This document shows, piece after piece, positions 26,708 through 36,155 of a stretch of 64,000 bases of DNA (the first letter of the stretch is position 1; each line of letters starts with the position of its first letter). This DNA is from Thetidibacter halocola (lineage in GTDB: Bacteria > Pseudomonadota > Alphaproteobacteria > Rhodobacterales > Rhodobacteraceae): NCBI RefSeq assembly GCF_018224955.1, contig NZ_JAGTUU010000008.1, forward strand, positions 124,001 to 188,000, given 5' to 3'. The notes under the pieces are model-generated. The model saw nothing but the letters and a program-made list of their open reading frames with translations, did not search any database and was not told where the DNA came from. Position numbers and translations under genes: made by a program.

Positions 26708-27535
26708 TCAAACAGGCTCGGACACGAAGTCTTCGTCCGGAGATACGAGAACCGAGTTTTGCCCGAACCTGCCGACCGGAATATAGCCCAACTCCGGGAC
26801 GATTTCCCTGAGAGCAAGTTCGGCACGCCTTGGCAACATTTCCAGGACAAGGATGGGCCGGTTCTTGCGCAAGATTGAAACCGCTCCCTTGAGTGCCGGT
26901 ACTTCGTATCCCTCGAGATCAAGCTGGATTATGGATACTTCCCGTTCAATTGGGATCAGGTCGTCCAGCCGGACCGATTCAACTGCGGAAGCCGTGTAGT
27001 TTCCCTCACCCGGAGTGAACTTGTGATTGTCTTCGACAATCCGGGAAAGACCTCCGAGGGCGAGACCATCTTTTTCCGTCGCAAGGTTGAGTTCACCTGC
27101 TTCCGATGCCAGCGCATAGGGAAAAAGGCGCACATTCCGCAGGCGATTGAGAGAGATCGTGCGCCGGGCAAGTTCGTGGCTGCCGGGGTTGGGTTCAAAT
27201 GTCCAGACGATCGCGCCAGGCACCACAGCTTTCGAAAGCGCCGGGAGAAAATCCCCATAGTAGGCCCCCGCCTGCACAACGTCTCCGGAACCACAGCGAT
27301 TCACGATGAAAGTCAGGGCGCGCGGTTCGCTCACTTCGCCCAGGAGCGCCTTGCGCATGATCGGACGGTCGGCCTGCCGGCTATCCACCGCAAAAATTCC
27401 CGTTTCGTTCACAGCGCTTTCAAGCGTCCCGTTCGAAAAGGTGACGGTATTGATCCGATCGTCGCCAAGGTCTGCTTCCCTGGGCAACAGGTATCGTTTC
27501 AACCGGCGCAACACCCGTCTTATCAGGTCCCTCAT
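26708..27535 (-). CDS. FkbM-family methyltransferase
   Basis: A 275-residue SAM-dependent methyltransferase of the FkbM type: VVQAGAYYGDFLPALSK (SAM loop), WTFEPNPGSHE, and IIQLDLEGYEVPALKGA, the family's typical acidic motif. FkbM enzymes O-methylate sugars or polyketides, often on surface glycans. Codons are visibly less GC-rich than in neighbouring genes, a sign of possible acquisition. The start at 27535 (MRDLIRRVLRRLK) is preceded by a GGGGG run; an ATG at 27574 is an alternative. Confidence 0.87.
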   Translation of the reverse strand: MRDLIRRVLRRLKRYLLPREADLGDDRINTVTFSNGTLESAVNETGIFAVDSRQADRPIMRKALLGEVSEPRALTFIVNRCGSGDVVQAGAYYGDFLPALSKAVVPGAIVWTFEPNPGSHELARRTISLNRLRNVRLFPYALASEAGELNLATEKDGLALGGLSRIVEDNHKFTPGEGNYTASAVESVRLDDLIPIEREVSIIQLDLEGYEVPALKGAVSILRKNRPILVLEMLPRRAELALREIVPELGYIPVGRFGQNSVLVSPDEDFVSEPV

Positions 27536-27850
27536 GTGACCGCCCCCACCAGACAAGGCGACGAAGAAGGCCATCCCGTCGCCTGCAGAACCTGCCCGCC
27601 ATCGTGGAAACAAGCCTGAACCTTGTTTCGCGCAACCGCCATTGGCGATAAGCCCTGACAAGCCCTTTGCAGACAGCAATTCCGGCTCCGCATTTCGCGC
27701 CCCTTACCGATACCGCACCGGCACAACGAGTGTCCGATGCTTTTTCCAGCGATCCCGGAGCCAAGCCATGCAAAAAGCTTGCGGCTCATCGCCTGCGCTT
27801 GACCGGTACCAGAACGCGCCCCGTGACCCTAACAGGTCGCGCGAACAGTC
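27536..27850. other. Gap between fkbM and rpiA without a gene
   Basis: About 315 bp of lower GC content holding the fkbM upstream region and the 3' flank of rpiA. I find no supported gene, clear terminator or repeat here. Confidence 0.5.
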
Positions 27851-28633
27851 CTAGAGATCGCGGAACAGGTTCTCGCTCTCGACAAAGTCGAGCCGGTCCT
27901 CGGTCACGGTGCCCTCGTTGATGTCGCGCGTCTCGACCCGACCGTCGGCATAGCCGATCACGACCTTGTCGCAGATGTCGACGAAGAGCCCGTTCTCGAC
28001 CACGCCGGGCACCTGGTTCAGGATCATCGCCAGCTGGCGCGCATCGCCGATCCGGCCCAGGTGCAGGTCGAGGATGTGGTTGCCCTCGTCCGTGACAAAG
28101 GGCGCGTCGCCGTTCATCCGCAGCGACGAATTTCGGCCCATCACGTCCATCGAGATCAGCAGTTCCTCGATCAGCGCCTGGCTGGTCTGCCAGCCGAAGG
28201 GGATCACCTCGACCGGCAGCGGGAAGGCGCCCAGACGGGCGACCTCCTTGGCCGCGTCGGCGATCACGATCATCTGGTCCGAGGCGGTGGCGACGATCTT
28301 TTCCTGCAACAGCGCGCCGCCGCCGCCCTTGATCAGGTTCAGCTCGGCGTCGAATTCGTCGGCCCCGTCAATGGTCAGGTCCAGCCACTTGGCCTCGTCG
28401 AGCGAGATCACCTCGATCCCCACCTCGCGGGCCAGTTCCGCCGTGCGGGTCGAGGTCGGCACACCACGAAAGCGCAGTCCGTCCTCGCGCACCATCTCGC
28501 CCAGGCAGCGCACCAGCCAGGCGGCGGTGGACCCGGTGCCAAGCCCCACCTTCATGCCGTCCTCGACGAAATCGGCAGCGCGGCGGGCGGCGACGAACTT
28601 GGCCTTGTCGATGGGCGAGAGCTCTCCGGTCAT
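27851..28633 (-). CDS. rpiA: Ribose-5-phosphate isomerase A
   Basis: A 260-residue RpiA of the pentose phosphate pathway, interconverting ribose-5-P and ribulose-5-P. Motifs in order: GLGTGSTAAW, SLDEAKWLDLTIDGADEFD, LIKGGGGALLQEKI (catalytic Lys and Glu) and LPVEVIPFGW. The ATG at 28633 gives the family N-terminus; a longer frame covers the facing oxidoreductase gene and is rejected. Confidence 0.97.
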   Translation of the reverse strand: MTGELSPIDKAKFVAARRAADFVEDGMKVGLGTGSTAAWLVRCLGEMVREDGLRFRGVPTSTRTAELAREVGIEVISLDEAKWLDLTIDGADEFDAELNLIKGGGGALLQEKIVATASDQMIVIADAAKEVARLGAFPLPVEVIPFGWQTSQALIEELLISMDVMGRNSSLRMNGDAPFVTDEGNHILDLHLGRIGDARQLAMILNQVPGVVENGLFVDICDKVVIGYADGRVETRDINEGTVTEDRLDFVESENLFRDL

Positions 28634-28763
28634 GGGGCGATCCTTTGTCTGGCGGTCGCGGGCCTTATAGGCGCAGGTCGCCCGCGCCGAAAGAGGCGAA
28701 ACGGCGCGTCTTGCCAGCGGCCCGCGCGCACGGCAGTTTCGCCGGAAAAGGCGGGGGTGTCGG

Positions 28764-30017
28764 ATGGATCGGGTCGGGACGGTCGCGGTGGTGGGCGCGG
28801 GCATCGTGGGCGTGGCGACGGCGCTGTGGCTGGCGCGCGACGGGCACCGCGTGGTGCTGATCGACAAGGCGGGGCCGGGCGCCGGGGCCAGTTCGGGGAA
28901 CGCAGGCGTGCTGGCCTCCTGCGCCGTGGTGCCGGTGACGGAACCGGGCCTGTGGCGGCAGATCCCGCGCATGCTGCTGGACCGCGACGCGCCGCTTTTC
29001 CTGCGCAAGACCTACCTGCCGCGCCTGATACCCTGGCTCATGCGCTACATGAGCCACGCGACGGATGCCGAGGCGCGTCGCATCGCGCAGGCGCTTTTTC
29101 CCATCGTGGGCGACAGCCTGAACGACCACCAGGCGCTGGCTGCCGGCACGCCCGCCGAACGCTGGCTGGTGCCCAGCGATTACGTCTACCTCTACAAGGA
29201 CCGCGCGGCTTTCGAGGGCGACGGCTATTCCTGGGGGCTCAAGCGAGCCGCGGGCTTTACCCCGCAGGAGATGGAAGCGGTGGAGGTCCGCGCCTACGAA
29301 CCGCTGGTGGGCGGCGCCGTCGGCTTTGCCGCGCGCATGGGCGGGCATGGCCATATCACCGACCCGGGCGCCTATGTCGCGGCGCTGGCCGCGGAGGCGG
29401 AACGGCTGGGCGCGCGGATGATCCGGGCCGAGGTGACGGAGGTGATCCGCGACAATGGCCGCGTCACCGGCCTGCGTGCGGGCGGCGAAAGCATCGCCTG
29501 CGACGCCGTCGCGATCACCGCGGGCGCCTTTTCCGGCCCTCTGTGCAAGGCCCTTGGCCTGCGCGTGCCACTGGAAAGCGAACGCGGCTATCACCTGGAA
29601 CTGTGGGAACCGTCCGCCATGCCGCGCGCGCCGCTGATGGTGACGTCCGGCGCCTTCGTCGCGACGCCCATGGAGGGACGGCTGCGGCTGGCGGGCATGC
29701 TGGAATTCGGAGGGCTCGAGGCCGGACCGTCGCGCGCCCCCTTCGACCTGCTGCGCCGCAAGCTGCGCGAGGCCATGCCCGCGCTGACCTGGGCGCGCGA
29801 GACCGAGTGGATGGGCCACCGCCCCGCCCTGCCCGACAGCCTGCCCGCCATCGGCCCGGTGCCGGGCGTGCAAGGCGCCTGGCTTGGCTTTGGCCACCAC
29901 CATGTCGGGCTGACCGGTGGGCCGAAAACCGGCCGGCTGCTGGCGCAGATGATCGCGGGGCGCGCGCCCAATATCGACATGGCGCCCTATGCGCCCGCCC
30001 GCTTTGCCCGCGCCTGA
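28764..30017 (+). CDS. FAD-dependent amino-acid dehydrogenase (DadA-like)
   Basis: A 417-residue DAO-family flavoprotein. It has the N-terminal FAD motif VVGAGIVGVATALWLARDGH, the SSGNAGVLA loop typical of D-amino-acid dehydrogenases and the C-terminal GFGHHHVGLTGGPKTGRL. It probably oxidises a D-amino acid or related imino acid at the inner membrane. No alanine racemase is adjacent, so the substrate is open. It is divergent from rpiA. Confidence 0.9.
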   Translation: MDRVGTVAVVGAGIVGVATALWLARDGHRVVLIDKAGPGAGASSGNAGVLASCAVVPVTEPGLWRQIPRMLLDRDAPLFLRKTYLPRLIPWLMRYMSHATDAEARRIAQALFPIVGDSLNDHQALAAGTPAERWLVPSDYVYLYKDRAAFEGDGYSWGLKRAAGFTPQEMEAVEVRAYEPLVGGAVGFAARMGGHGHITDPGAYVAALAAEAERLGARMIRAEVTEVIRDNGRVTGLRAGGESIACDAVAITAGAFSGPLCKALGLRVPLESERGYHLELWEPSAMPRAPLMVTSGAFVATPMEGRLRLAGMLEFGGLEAGPSRAPFDLLRRKLREAMPALTWARETEWMGHRPALPDSLPAIGPVPGVQGAWLGFGHHHVGLTGGPKTGRLLAQMIAGRAPNIDMAPYAPARFARA

Positions 30018-30145
30018 GCCCTGCCGGGCTTGACCAGATCAATATTTGAGCGGAAAAGTAGGAAAAAGCTGCGAAAATTCGACGCGCTTTCGACCCCGGC
30101 CGGGGATGCGATTGCAGGCCGCAGCGCGCGGCGTAAGGTGGGGGC

Positions 30146-31570
30146 ATGAGCGAGACATCGATTTTCGACGAGATGTGGGGCCGAGACGAGACCCTGCGCG
30201 CGCCTTACGAGGCATTCCAGACGTGGTTCGACGGCGAGGACGCCGCCCGCCTGCGCGCCAAGCAGCGCGAGGCAGAGGACCTGTTCCGCCTCACGGGCAT
30301 CACCTTCAACGTCTATGGACGGGCCGAGGCCGAGGAACGGCTGATCCCCTTCGACATCATTCCGCGGATCATTTCGAACCGCGAATGGCAGAAACTGTCC
30401 CGCGGCATCGACCAGCGGGTGCGCGCGATCAACGCCTTCCTCTACGACATCTACCACCGGCAGGAGATCATCAAGGCGGGCCGCCTGCCGGCCGAGATGA
30501 TCGCCCGGAACGAGGCCTTCCTGCCCCAGATGATCGGCGTGGATCCGCCCGGCGGGGTCTATACCCATATCGTGGGCATCGACCTGGTGCGCACCGGCGA
30601 CGACGATTTCTTTGTCCTCGAGGACAATGCGCGCACGCCCTCGGGTGTCTCCTACATGCTGGAGAACCGCGAGACGATGCTGCAGATGTTCCCCGAACTG
30701 TTCAGCCGCAACCGCGTGCAGCCGGTGGAAACCTACCCGCGCGACCTGCGCAACTCGCTGGCGGCCTGCGCGCCCTCGGGCTGCGACGGCAACCCGACCG
30801 TGGCGGTGCTGACGCCTGGCATCTACAACTCGGCCTATTTCGAGCACGCCTTTCTCGCCGACCAGATGGGCGTCGAACTGGTCGAGGGGCACGACCTGCG
30901 CGTGGTCGATGGCCGCGTGGCGATGCGCACGACCGAGGGCTACAAGCCCATCGACGTGCTGTACCGCCGGGTCGATGACGATTTCCTCGACCCGCTGAAC
31001 TTCAACCCGAACTCGTCGCTGGGCATTCCCGGCATCATGGATGTCTACCGCGCGGGTGGCATCACCATCGCCAACGCGCCCGGCACCGGCATTTCCGACG
31101 ACAAGGCGATCTACAGCTACATGCCCGAGATCGTCGAATTCTATACCGGCGAACGGCCGCTGTTGCAGAACGTCCCGACCTGGCGTTGTTCCGACCCGTC
31201 CTCGCTGAAATACGTGCTCGACAATCTCGACGAGCTGGTGGTCAAGGAGGTGCACGGATCGGGCGGCTACGGCATGCTGATCGGCCCCACCGCAACGAAG
31301 AAGGAGTTGCGCGACTTCCGCAAGAAGCTGGAATCGCGCCCCGGCAACTACATCGCGCAGCCGACCCTGTCGCTGTCGACCGTGCCGATCTTCACCAAGG
31401 CGGGGCTTGCGCCACGCCATGTCGACCTGCGGCCCTACGTTTTGGTCAGCCCCGACCGCATCAACATCACGCCCGGCGGGCTGACGCGGGTCGCGTTGAA
31501 GAAGGGGTCGCTGGTGGTGAACTCGTCGCAGGGCGGCGGCACCAAGGACACCTGGGTGCTGGAGGACTGA
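30146..31570 (+). CDS. Circularly permuted ATP-grasp protein (DUF404/DUF407)
   Basis: A 474-residue CP_ATPgrasp protein: AYEAFQTWF-type N-terminus, FDIIPRIIS, then ATP-grasp parts VLEDNARTPSGVSYMLENR, KEVHGSGGYGMLIGP and AQPTLSLST. ATP-grasp enzymes join an amine to an acyl phosphate, so a peptide-bond-forming activity is likely. It is the first of four genes (ATP-grasp, alpha-E, transglutaminase-like, Anbu protease) with gaps or overlaps of under 20 bp, a combination known from many bacteria but of unknown product. Confidence 0.93.
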   Translation: MSETSIFDEMWGRDETLRAPYEAFQTWFDGEDAARLRAKQREAEDLFRLTGITFNVYGRAEAEERLIPFDIIPRIISNREWQKLSRGIDQRVRAINAFLYDIYHRQEIIKAGRLPAEMIARNEAFLPQMIGVDPPGGVYTHIVGIDLVRTGDDDFFVLEDNARTPSGVSYMLENRETMLQMFPELFSRNRVQPVETYPRDLRNSLAACAPSGCDGNPTVAVLTPGIYNSAYFEHAFLADQMGVELVEGHDLRVVDGRVAMRTTEGYKPIDVLYRRVDDDFLDPLNFNPNSSLGIPGIMDVYRAGGITIANAPGTGISDDKAIYSYMPEIVEFYTGERPLLQNVPTWRCSDPSSLKYVLDNLDELVVKEVHGSGGYGMLIGPTATKKELRDFRKKLESRPGNYIAQPTLSLSTVPIFTKAGLAPRHVDLRPYVLVSPDRINITPGGLTRVALKKGSLVVNSSQGGGTKDTWVLED

Positions 31571-31574
31571 CGCG

Positions 31575-32516
31575 ATGCTGGGCAAGACGGCGAATGGCCT
31601 GTTCTGGATGTATCGCTACCTGGAACGGGCAGAAAACACCTCGCGGCTGGTGGAAACCGGCCAGCGCATCGCGCTGACCCGTCTGGGCAGCGGCGACGAC
31701 GACTGGCTGCCGGTGATGCAGACCGCCGGCGTGGCCGAGGGGTACAAGGCGACGCATGACGAACTGACCAAGGACGGCGCGATCGACTGGATGCTGCGCT
31801 CCAAGGAGAACGGGTCCTCGGTGCTGACCTCGATCGCGGGGGCGCGGCAGAACGCGCGCATGGTGCGCACAGCCCTGACCCACGAGGTCTGGGAGGCGAC
31901 AAACGGCTGCTACATGACCGCCCAGGAAAAGCTGGGCCGCAAGGTGTCCGAACGCGACTTGCCAAGCGTCCTGGGCATGATCCGCCAGCGCACCGCGCTG
32001 GTGCGCGGCACCACGCATGGCACGATGCTGCGCAACGACATGTACGATTTCGCGCGGCTGGGCACCTTCCTGGAAAGGGCCGACAACACGGCGCGCATCC
32101 TGGACGTGAAATACTACGTGCTGCTGCCCTCGGCTCTGGCCGTGGGGTCGTCCATCGACAATGTGCAGTGGGAGACGATCCTGCGGTCGGTGTCGGCGCA
32201 TGGCGGCTTCCGCATGGAATACGGCAACGTCTACAGCCCGCGCGACATCGCGCATTTCCTGATCCTGGACAAGCGCTTCCCCCGCAGCCTTGCGTTCTGC
32301 GCGTCCAAGCTGAAGGACAACCTCGGCTATCTCGCATCGAGCTATGGCAAGAAGACGGACGCCTGCGCCATGGCCGAAGCGCTGATCCGGCGCTTCATGA
32401 CACATGACATCGAGGCGGTGTTCGAGTTCGGCCTGCACGAATACATCGAGGAAGTCCTGATCGCCCTCGGGCAGTTGGGCGCCCAGATCGAGAAGGATTA
32501 CCGCTTCTATGAGTGA
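31575..32516 (+). CDS. Alpha-E domain protein (DUF403)
   Basis: A 313-residue, mostly helical alpha-E protein, opening LGKTANGLFWMYRYLERAEN, the family hallmark, followed by ENGSSVLTSIAGARQNAR and FARLGTFLERADNTARIL. It begins 4 bp after the ATP-grasp gene and overlaps the transglutaminase gene by 8 bp. Alpha-E proteins almost always pair with CP-ATP-grasp proteins, presumably as partner or carrier; no catalytic role is established. Confidence 0.93.
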   Translation: MLGKTANGLFWMYRYLERAENTSRLVETGQRIALTRLGSGDDDWLPVMQTAGVAEGYKATHDELTKDGAIDWMLRSKENGSSVLTSIAGARQNARMVRTALTHEVWEATNGCYMTAQEKLGRKVSERDLPSVLGMIRQRTALVRGTTHGTMLRNDMYDFARLGTFLERADNTARILDVKYYVLLPSALAVGSSIDNVQWETILRSVSAHGGFRMEYGNVYSPRDIAHFLILDKRFPRSLAFCASKLKDNLGYLASSYGKKTDACAMAEALIRRFMTHDIEAVFEFGLHEYIEEVLIALGQLGAQIEKDYRFYE

Positions 32517-33318
32517 GCCGCTGAAACTCTCGATCCGCCACGTCACGCGCTACCGGTTCGACGGGCCGGGCAGCTACGGGCTGCAGCAGTTGCGCAAGAC
32601 GCCCAAGACCAATGCCGGCCAGAGCATCCTGACCTGGGAAACCCGGGTCGAGGGCGGCAAGAAGGAACTGGCCTTCGAGGACCAGCACCTGAATGTCGTC
32701 GAGCTCATCAGCTTCGAGCGCGACGTGTCCGAGCTGTCGGTCATCAGCGAGGGCACGGTTTCCGTGACCGAGACGCATGGCGTGATCGGCCGCCATCGCG
32801 GCCCCGCGCCGCTCTGGCTGTACGAACGCCCCACCCCGCGCACAAAGGTCGGACCGGCCGTGCGCAAGCTGGTGCGCATGATCGAGGGCGAGTCGGACCT
32901 CGACCGTCTGCACGGGCTCAAGGACCTGATCAAGGAAGAGATCGTCTACGAGGTCGGCTCCAGCCTGTCCGGCGGGACCGCCGAGGAGGCGGCGACCGAG
33001 GGGCGTGGCGTCTGCCAGGACCACGCCCATGTATTCATCGCCTGCGCCCGCGAACTGGGCTATCCCGCGCGCTATGTCTCGGGCTACCTGATGATGGACG
33101 ACCGGGTGGAACAGGACGCCATGCACGCCTGGGCCGAGGCCCATGTCGAAGGGCTGGGATGGGTCGGGTTCGACCCGGCGAACGGCATTTCCCCCGACAA
33201 GCGTTACGTGCGCGTCGCGACAGGGCTGGACTATGCCGATGCCGCGCCTGTAACTGGCCTCAAGACCGGCGGCGGCGGCGAATCCATGAGCGTCGAGATC
33301 GCCGTCGCACAACAGTAA
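32509..33318 (+). CDS. Transglutaminase-like cysteine protease/amidase
   Basis: A 269-residue protein with an N-terminal beta domain (HVTRYRFDGPGSYGLQQLR) and a transglutaminase core. The triad is visible: Cys169 (GRGVCQDHAH), His206 (AMHAWAEAHV) and Asp222 (WVGFDPANG). Prokaryotic members mostly cleave or transfer amide bonds. Third gene of the ATP-grasp/alpha-E/Anbu operon, overlapping the previous gene by 8 bp and 15 bp ahead of the Anbu gene. Confidence 0.93.
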   Translation: MSEPLKLSIRHVTRYRFDGPGSYGLQQLRKTPKTNAGQSILTWETRVEGGKKELAFEDQHLNVVELISFERDVSELSVISEGTVSVTETHGVIGRHRGPAPLWLYERPTPRTKVGPAVRKLVRMIEGESDLDRLHGLKDLIKEEIVYEVGSSLSGGTAEEAATEGRGVCQDHAHVFIACARELGYPARYVSGYLMMDDRVEQDAMHAWAEAHVEGLGWVGFDPANGISPDKRYVRVATGLDYADAAPVTGLKTGGGGESMSVEIAVAQQ

Positions 33319-33333
33319 GCGAGGGGTCGTCAC

Positions 33334-34071
33334 ATGACCTACTGCGTGGGCGTGGCGCTGGACCGCGGCCTTGTTTTCATGTCCGACACGCGCACCAACG
33401 CGGGCGTCGACAACATCTCGACCTTCCGCAAGATGTTCACCTGGGAAAAGCCCGGCGAACGGGTGATGTGCCTTATGACCGCCGGCAACCTGGCGACGAC
33501 GCAATCCGTCGTCTCGCTGCTGGACGAACGCACAAAGGCCGCCAACCAGCGCGACCCCTCGATCCTGGCGGTGCCGTCGATGTTCCAGGCCGCGCGCCTG
33601 GTTGCCGAGACACTGCGCGAGGTAATCGACCGCCACGCCGATACCGGACAGCGGGCCGACACCACCTTCAACGCCACGATCCTGCTGGGCGGGCAGGTGG
33701 CGGGCGGACCGCCGCGCCTGTTCCTGATCTACCCCGAGGGCAATTTCATCGAGGCTGGCGAGGACACGCCCTTCTTCCAGATCGGCGAGACGAAATACGG
33801 CCGCCCGATCCTCGTGCGCGGCTATGATCGCGGCATGGGGTTCGAGGATGCGGTCAAGCTGCTGCTGGTCAGCTTCGATTCCACGCTCAAGGCGAACCTG
33901 TCGGTCGCCGCGCCTTTCGACCTGCAGGTGATTGAGCGCGACGCGCTGTGCCTGGGCCCGTCGCGCCGGATCGCCGGGGACGACCCCTATTTCCAGACCG
34001 TCTCGACCAGTTGGGGCGAGGCGCTGAAATCGGCGCTGGATCAGTTGCCGGACTTCTCCTTCGACGGCTGA
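33334..34071 (+). CDS. Anbu, ancestral proteasome-like peptidase
   Basis: A 245-residue Ntn-hydrolase of the Anbu/bacterial proteasome homologue group. After Met removal the N-terminal residue would be Thr (MTYCVGV); Asp18 in FMSDTRTNAGVD and Lys33 in TFRKMF complete the proteasome-type triad. Anbu forms open rings or helical stacks rather than HslV-like double rings, and its substrate is unknown. No ATPase partner is encoded nearby; the co-operon ATP-grasp, alpha-E and transglutaminase-like genes suggest a role in making and removing a peptide tag. Confidence 0.93.
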   Translation: MTYCVGVALDRGLVFMSDTRTNAGVDNISTFRKMFTWEKPGERVMCLMTAGNLATTQSVVSLLDERTKAANQRDPSILAVPSMFQAARLVAETLREVIDRHADTGQRADTTFNATILLGGQVAGGPPRLFLIYPEGNFIEAGEDTPFFQIGETKYGRPILVRGYDRGMGFEDAVKLLLVSFDSTLKANLSVAAPFDLQVIERDALCLGPSRRIAGDDPYFQTVSTSWGEALKSALDQLPDFSFDG

Positions 34072-34074
34072 GTT

Positions 34075-35232
34075 CTAGCGGAACATCGGAGGCCGGGCAT
34101 CGACCCAGCGCCCGGCGTCCCGCCCGCTTTCGGCCACCGCATAGACAGCCGCCATGCTGCGCAGCCCATCCTCGGCGCGCGGGAACAGGTCGGCGGCGGG
34201 ATCGGGCGCACGATCCTCAGAGCGGGCGCGGATCGCCTCTGCCAGATCGCGATAGATGTTGGCGAAGGCCAGGGGCATCCCCTCGGCATGGCCAACGGTG
34301 ACGCGGCTGGCGCGCGCCGCCTCGGGGTAGAGCCCCGCCTCGCCGCGCTCGATCACTTCCAGCCGCCGGCCCAGCGGCATCCAGTAAAGCTGGTTCGGCT
34401 GTTCCTGCGCCCAGCGCAGCCCGCCCTTTTCACCGAAGACCTGGATCGTCAGCCCGTGCTGCCGCCCGATCGCCACCGACGAGGTCCAGAGCCGCCCGAC
34501 CGTGCCACCGGTCATGCGGAAATTCACCTGCGCGTCATCCTCGAGCACGCGGCTTTCGATGCAGGAGACGATGTCGGCCGACAGGCTTTCGACCTCCTGC
34601 CCGGTGACGAAGGACGCCATGTGCAGCGCATGGATGCCGCAATCGGCGAATTGCGCCGACACGCCCGCCTGTGCCGGATCGTAGCGCCAGCGGACACGCG
34701 GGTTGTCGGCGTCGGCGGCGTCGGCATGATGGCCATGCGCGAACTCGGCCACCACCAGCCGGATGCGGCCCAGGTCGCCCCGCGTCACCATCGCCCGCAT
34801 CTGCCGCACCAGCGCGTAGCCGGTGTAGCCGTAGTTGACCGCGCAGATGCGGCCGGTCTCGCGCGCCAGCCGGACGATCTCCTCGCCTTCTTCGACCGAC
34901 ATGGTCATGGGCTTTTCGCAGAGCACGTGGAATCCGGCCTTGAGGAAGGCGCGGGCGATGGGGAAATGCGTGGCGTTGGGCGTGGCCACCGTGACCAGGT
35001 CGCAGCGGTCGGGACGGTGCGTCTCGCCCTCCAGCATCTCCTGCCACGAGCCATAGGCGCGGTCCGGTCGCAGGCCCAGCGCCCGGCCAAAGGCCCGGCC
35101 CGCATCGGGGCGGTGATCCAGCGCCCCGGCCGTAAATTCGAACGCCCCGTCCACCGCCGCAGCCAGACGGTGCGCCGGACCGATCTGGCTGCCGTCGCCG
35201 CCGCCGATCATCCCCCATGAAAGCCGCGCCAT
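34075..35232 (-). CDS. Gfo/Idh/MocA-family oxidoreductase
   Basis: A 385-residue NAD(P) oxidoreductase: Rossmann motif MIGGGDGSQIGPAHR near residue 8, the catalytic-Lys motif CEKPMTMS, NYGYTGYALVRQ, and the C-terminal domain with FADCGIHALHMA, which supplies the His. It is related to sugar/inositol dehydrogenases but not close to the one at 13167. The stop lies 4 bp from the end of the convergent Anbu gene. Substrate unknown. Confidence 0.9.
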   Translation of the reverse strand: MARLSWGMIGGGDGSQIGPAHRLAAAVDGAFEFTAGALDHRPDAGRAFGRALGLRPDRAYGSWQEMLEGETHRPDRCDLVTVATPNATHFPIARAFLKAGFHVLCEKPMTMSVEEGEEIVRLARETGRICAVNYGYTGYALVRQMRAMVTRGDLGRIRLVVAEFAHGHHADAADADNPRVRWRYDPAQAGVSAQFADCGIHALHMASFVTGQEVESLSADIVSCIESRVLEDDAQVNFRMTGGTVGRLWTSSVAIGRQHGLTIQVFGEKGGLRWAQEQPNQLYWMPLGRRLEVIERGEAGLYPEAARASRVTVGHAEGMPLAFANIYRDLAEAIRARSEDRAPDPAADLFPRAEDGLRSMAAVYAVAESGRDAGRWVDARPPMFR

Positions 35233-36155
35233 GCCGTCCCTCCCCGTCCGGTTTTCGTGAACTATGCAGAGGCCCCGGCGGCTTGACGAGAGGGAATCAG
35301 GCCAGCAGCCCGAGATCCGCGCAAATGCCGGCGTCCGGCACAATGCCGTCAAAGGCCTCAAGACCCGGATCGCCCAGCAGGACGGCCGGGTCGCAAGCAT
35401 CCGGGTCCGGCCGCGCCTCTGGATGTGCTCTATTGCATGTCGAAGCGGATCGCCTTGAATGAAGACCCACATCGCTTTCGACAGGCAGCCTTTGCTGCAA
35501 CACCGGAAACCAGCCTTCACAGTCTGATATCGATGGCACATCGGACGAGGCTTCGCCGTTCTTGAGAAAGGTGTCGCCCGTTTCCTGGCGGGCGACGGCT
35601 TGCACGATACTCTTGTCCGGCTTGGCCGCTGCCAGGTCATCGAAAGCCGGCGGGCCTGACCAAAATCGAAATCCGGCAGGGCGGCCTTGGGAAAAAGGGC
35701 CCCGCCGAGGCCGGGGCATGACCCTACCTTGTTCGCCAAGCTGTCGCCCCGGGAATCAAGACCTGCTCCCGCGACGCGCCGGGCGACAGCGGTCTGGTTC
35801 ATGGGCGTCACGACGACCCGCCGGACTGGCACCTGCACCGGGTAATGCGCGACCTCGTCCTTTTCGACGACGCCCCGCGCGCCCCGCGCCCGAACGGGCA
35901 GAGCGTGGGAGTCGGCCAATGCAATCGCCCCAACCCGCGTCCGTTGCCGGCGGCGCTGGCCCGGATCTCGGTCGAGACACGCTGTCGGACCGTGTGATGC
36001 GCGCGATATTGCAGACAGCGGTCGCTGGGCCTGTTGTCGGTGCGGGGCGTCCGGCCGCACCGGTCACCGCCTATTGCGAGGGGCTGCTAACCCGTCTGGC
36101 CGGGATCGGCCTGCTGGCCGCCCGAGGACGACCCACCGGGCGTTGGGCGCCGTGC
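35233..36155. other. 0.9-kb gap without a supported gene
   Basis: The region keeps high GC but no frame shows a start, ribosome site and family-like protein. Short stretches look protein-like, for example a plus-strand frame near 35800-36000 (HDDPPDWHLHRVMRDLVLFDD) that stops soon, and a minus frame at 35297-35719. Degenerate gene remnants are the simplest reading; a long non-coding RNA or a missed divergent gene cannot be excluded. Confidence 0.5.

Noticed and set aside
28061-30049. A 662-codon plus-strand frame
   Set aside because: It combines the antisense of rpiA with an out-of-frame reading of the flavoprotein gene.
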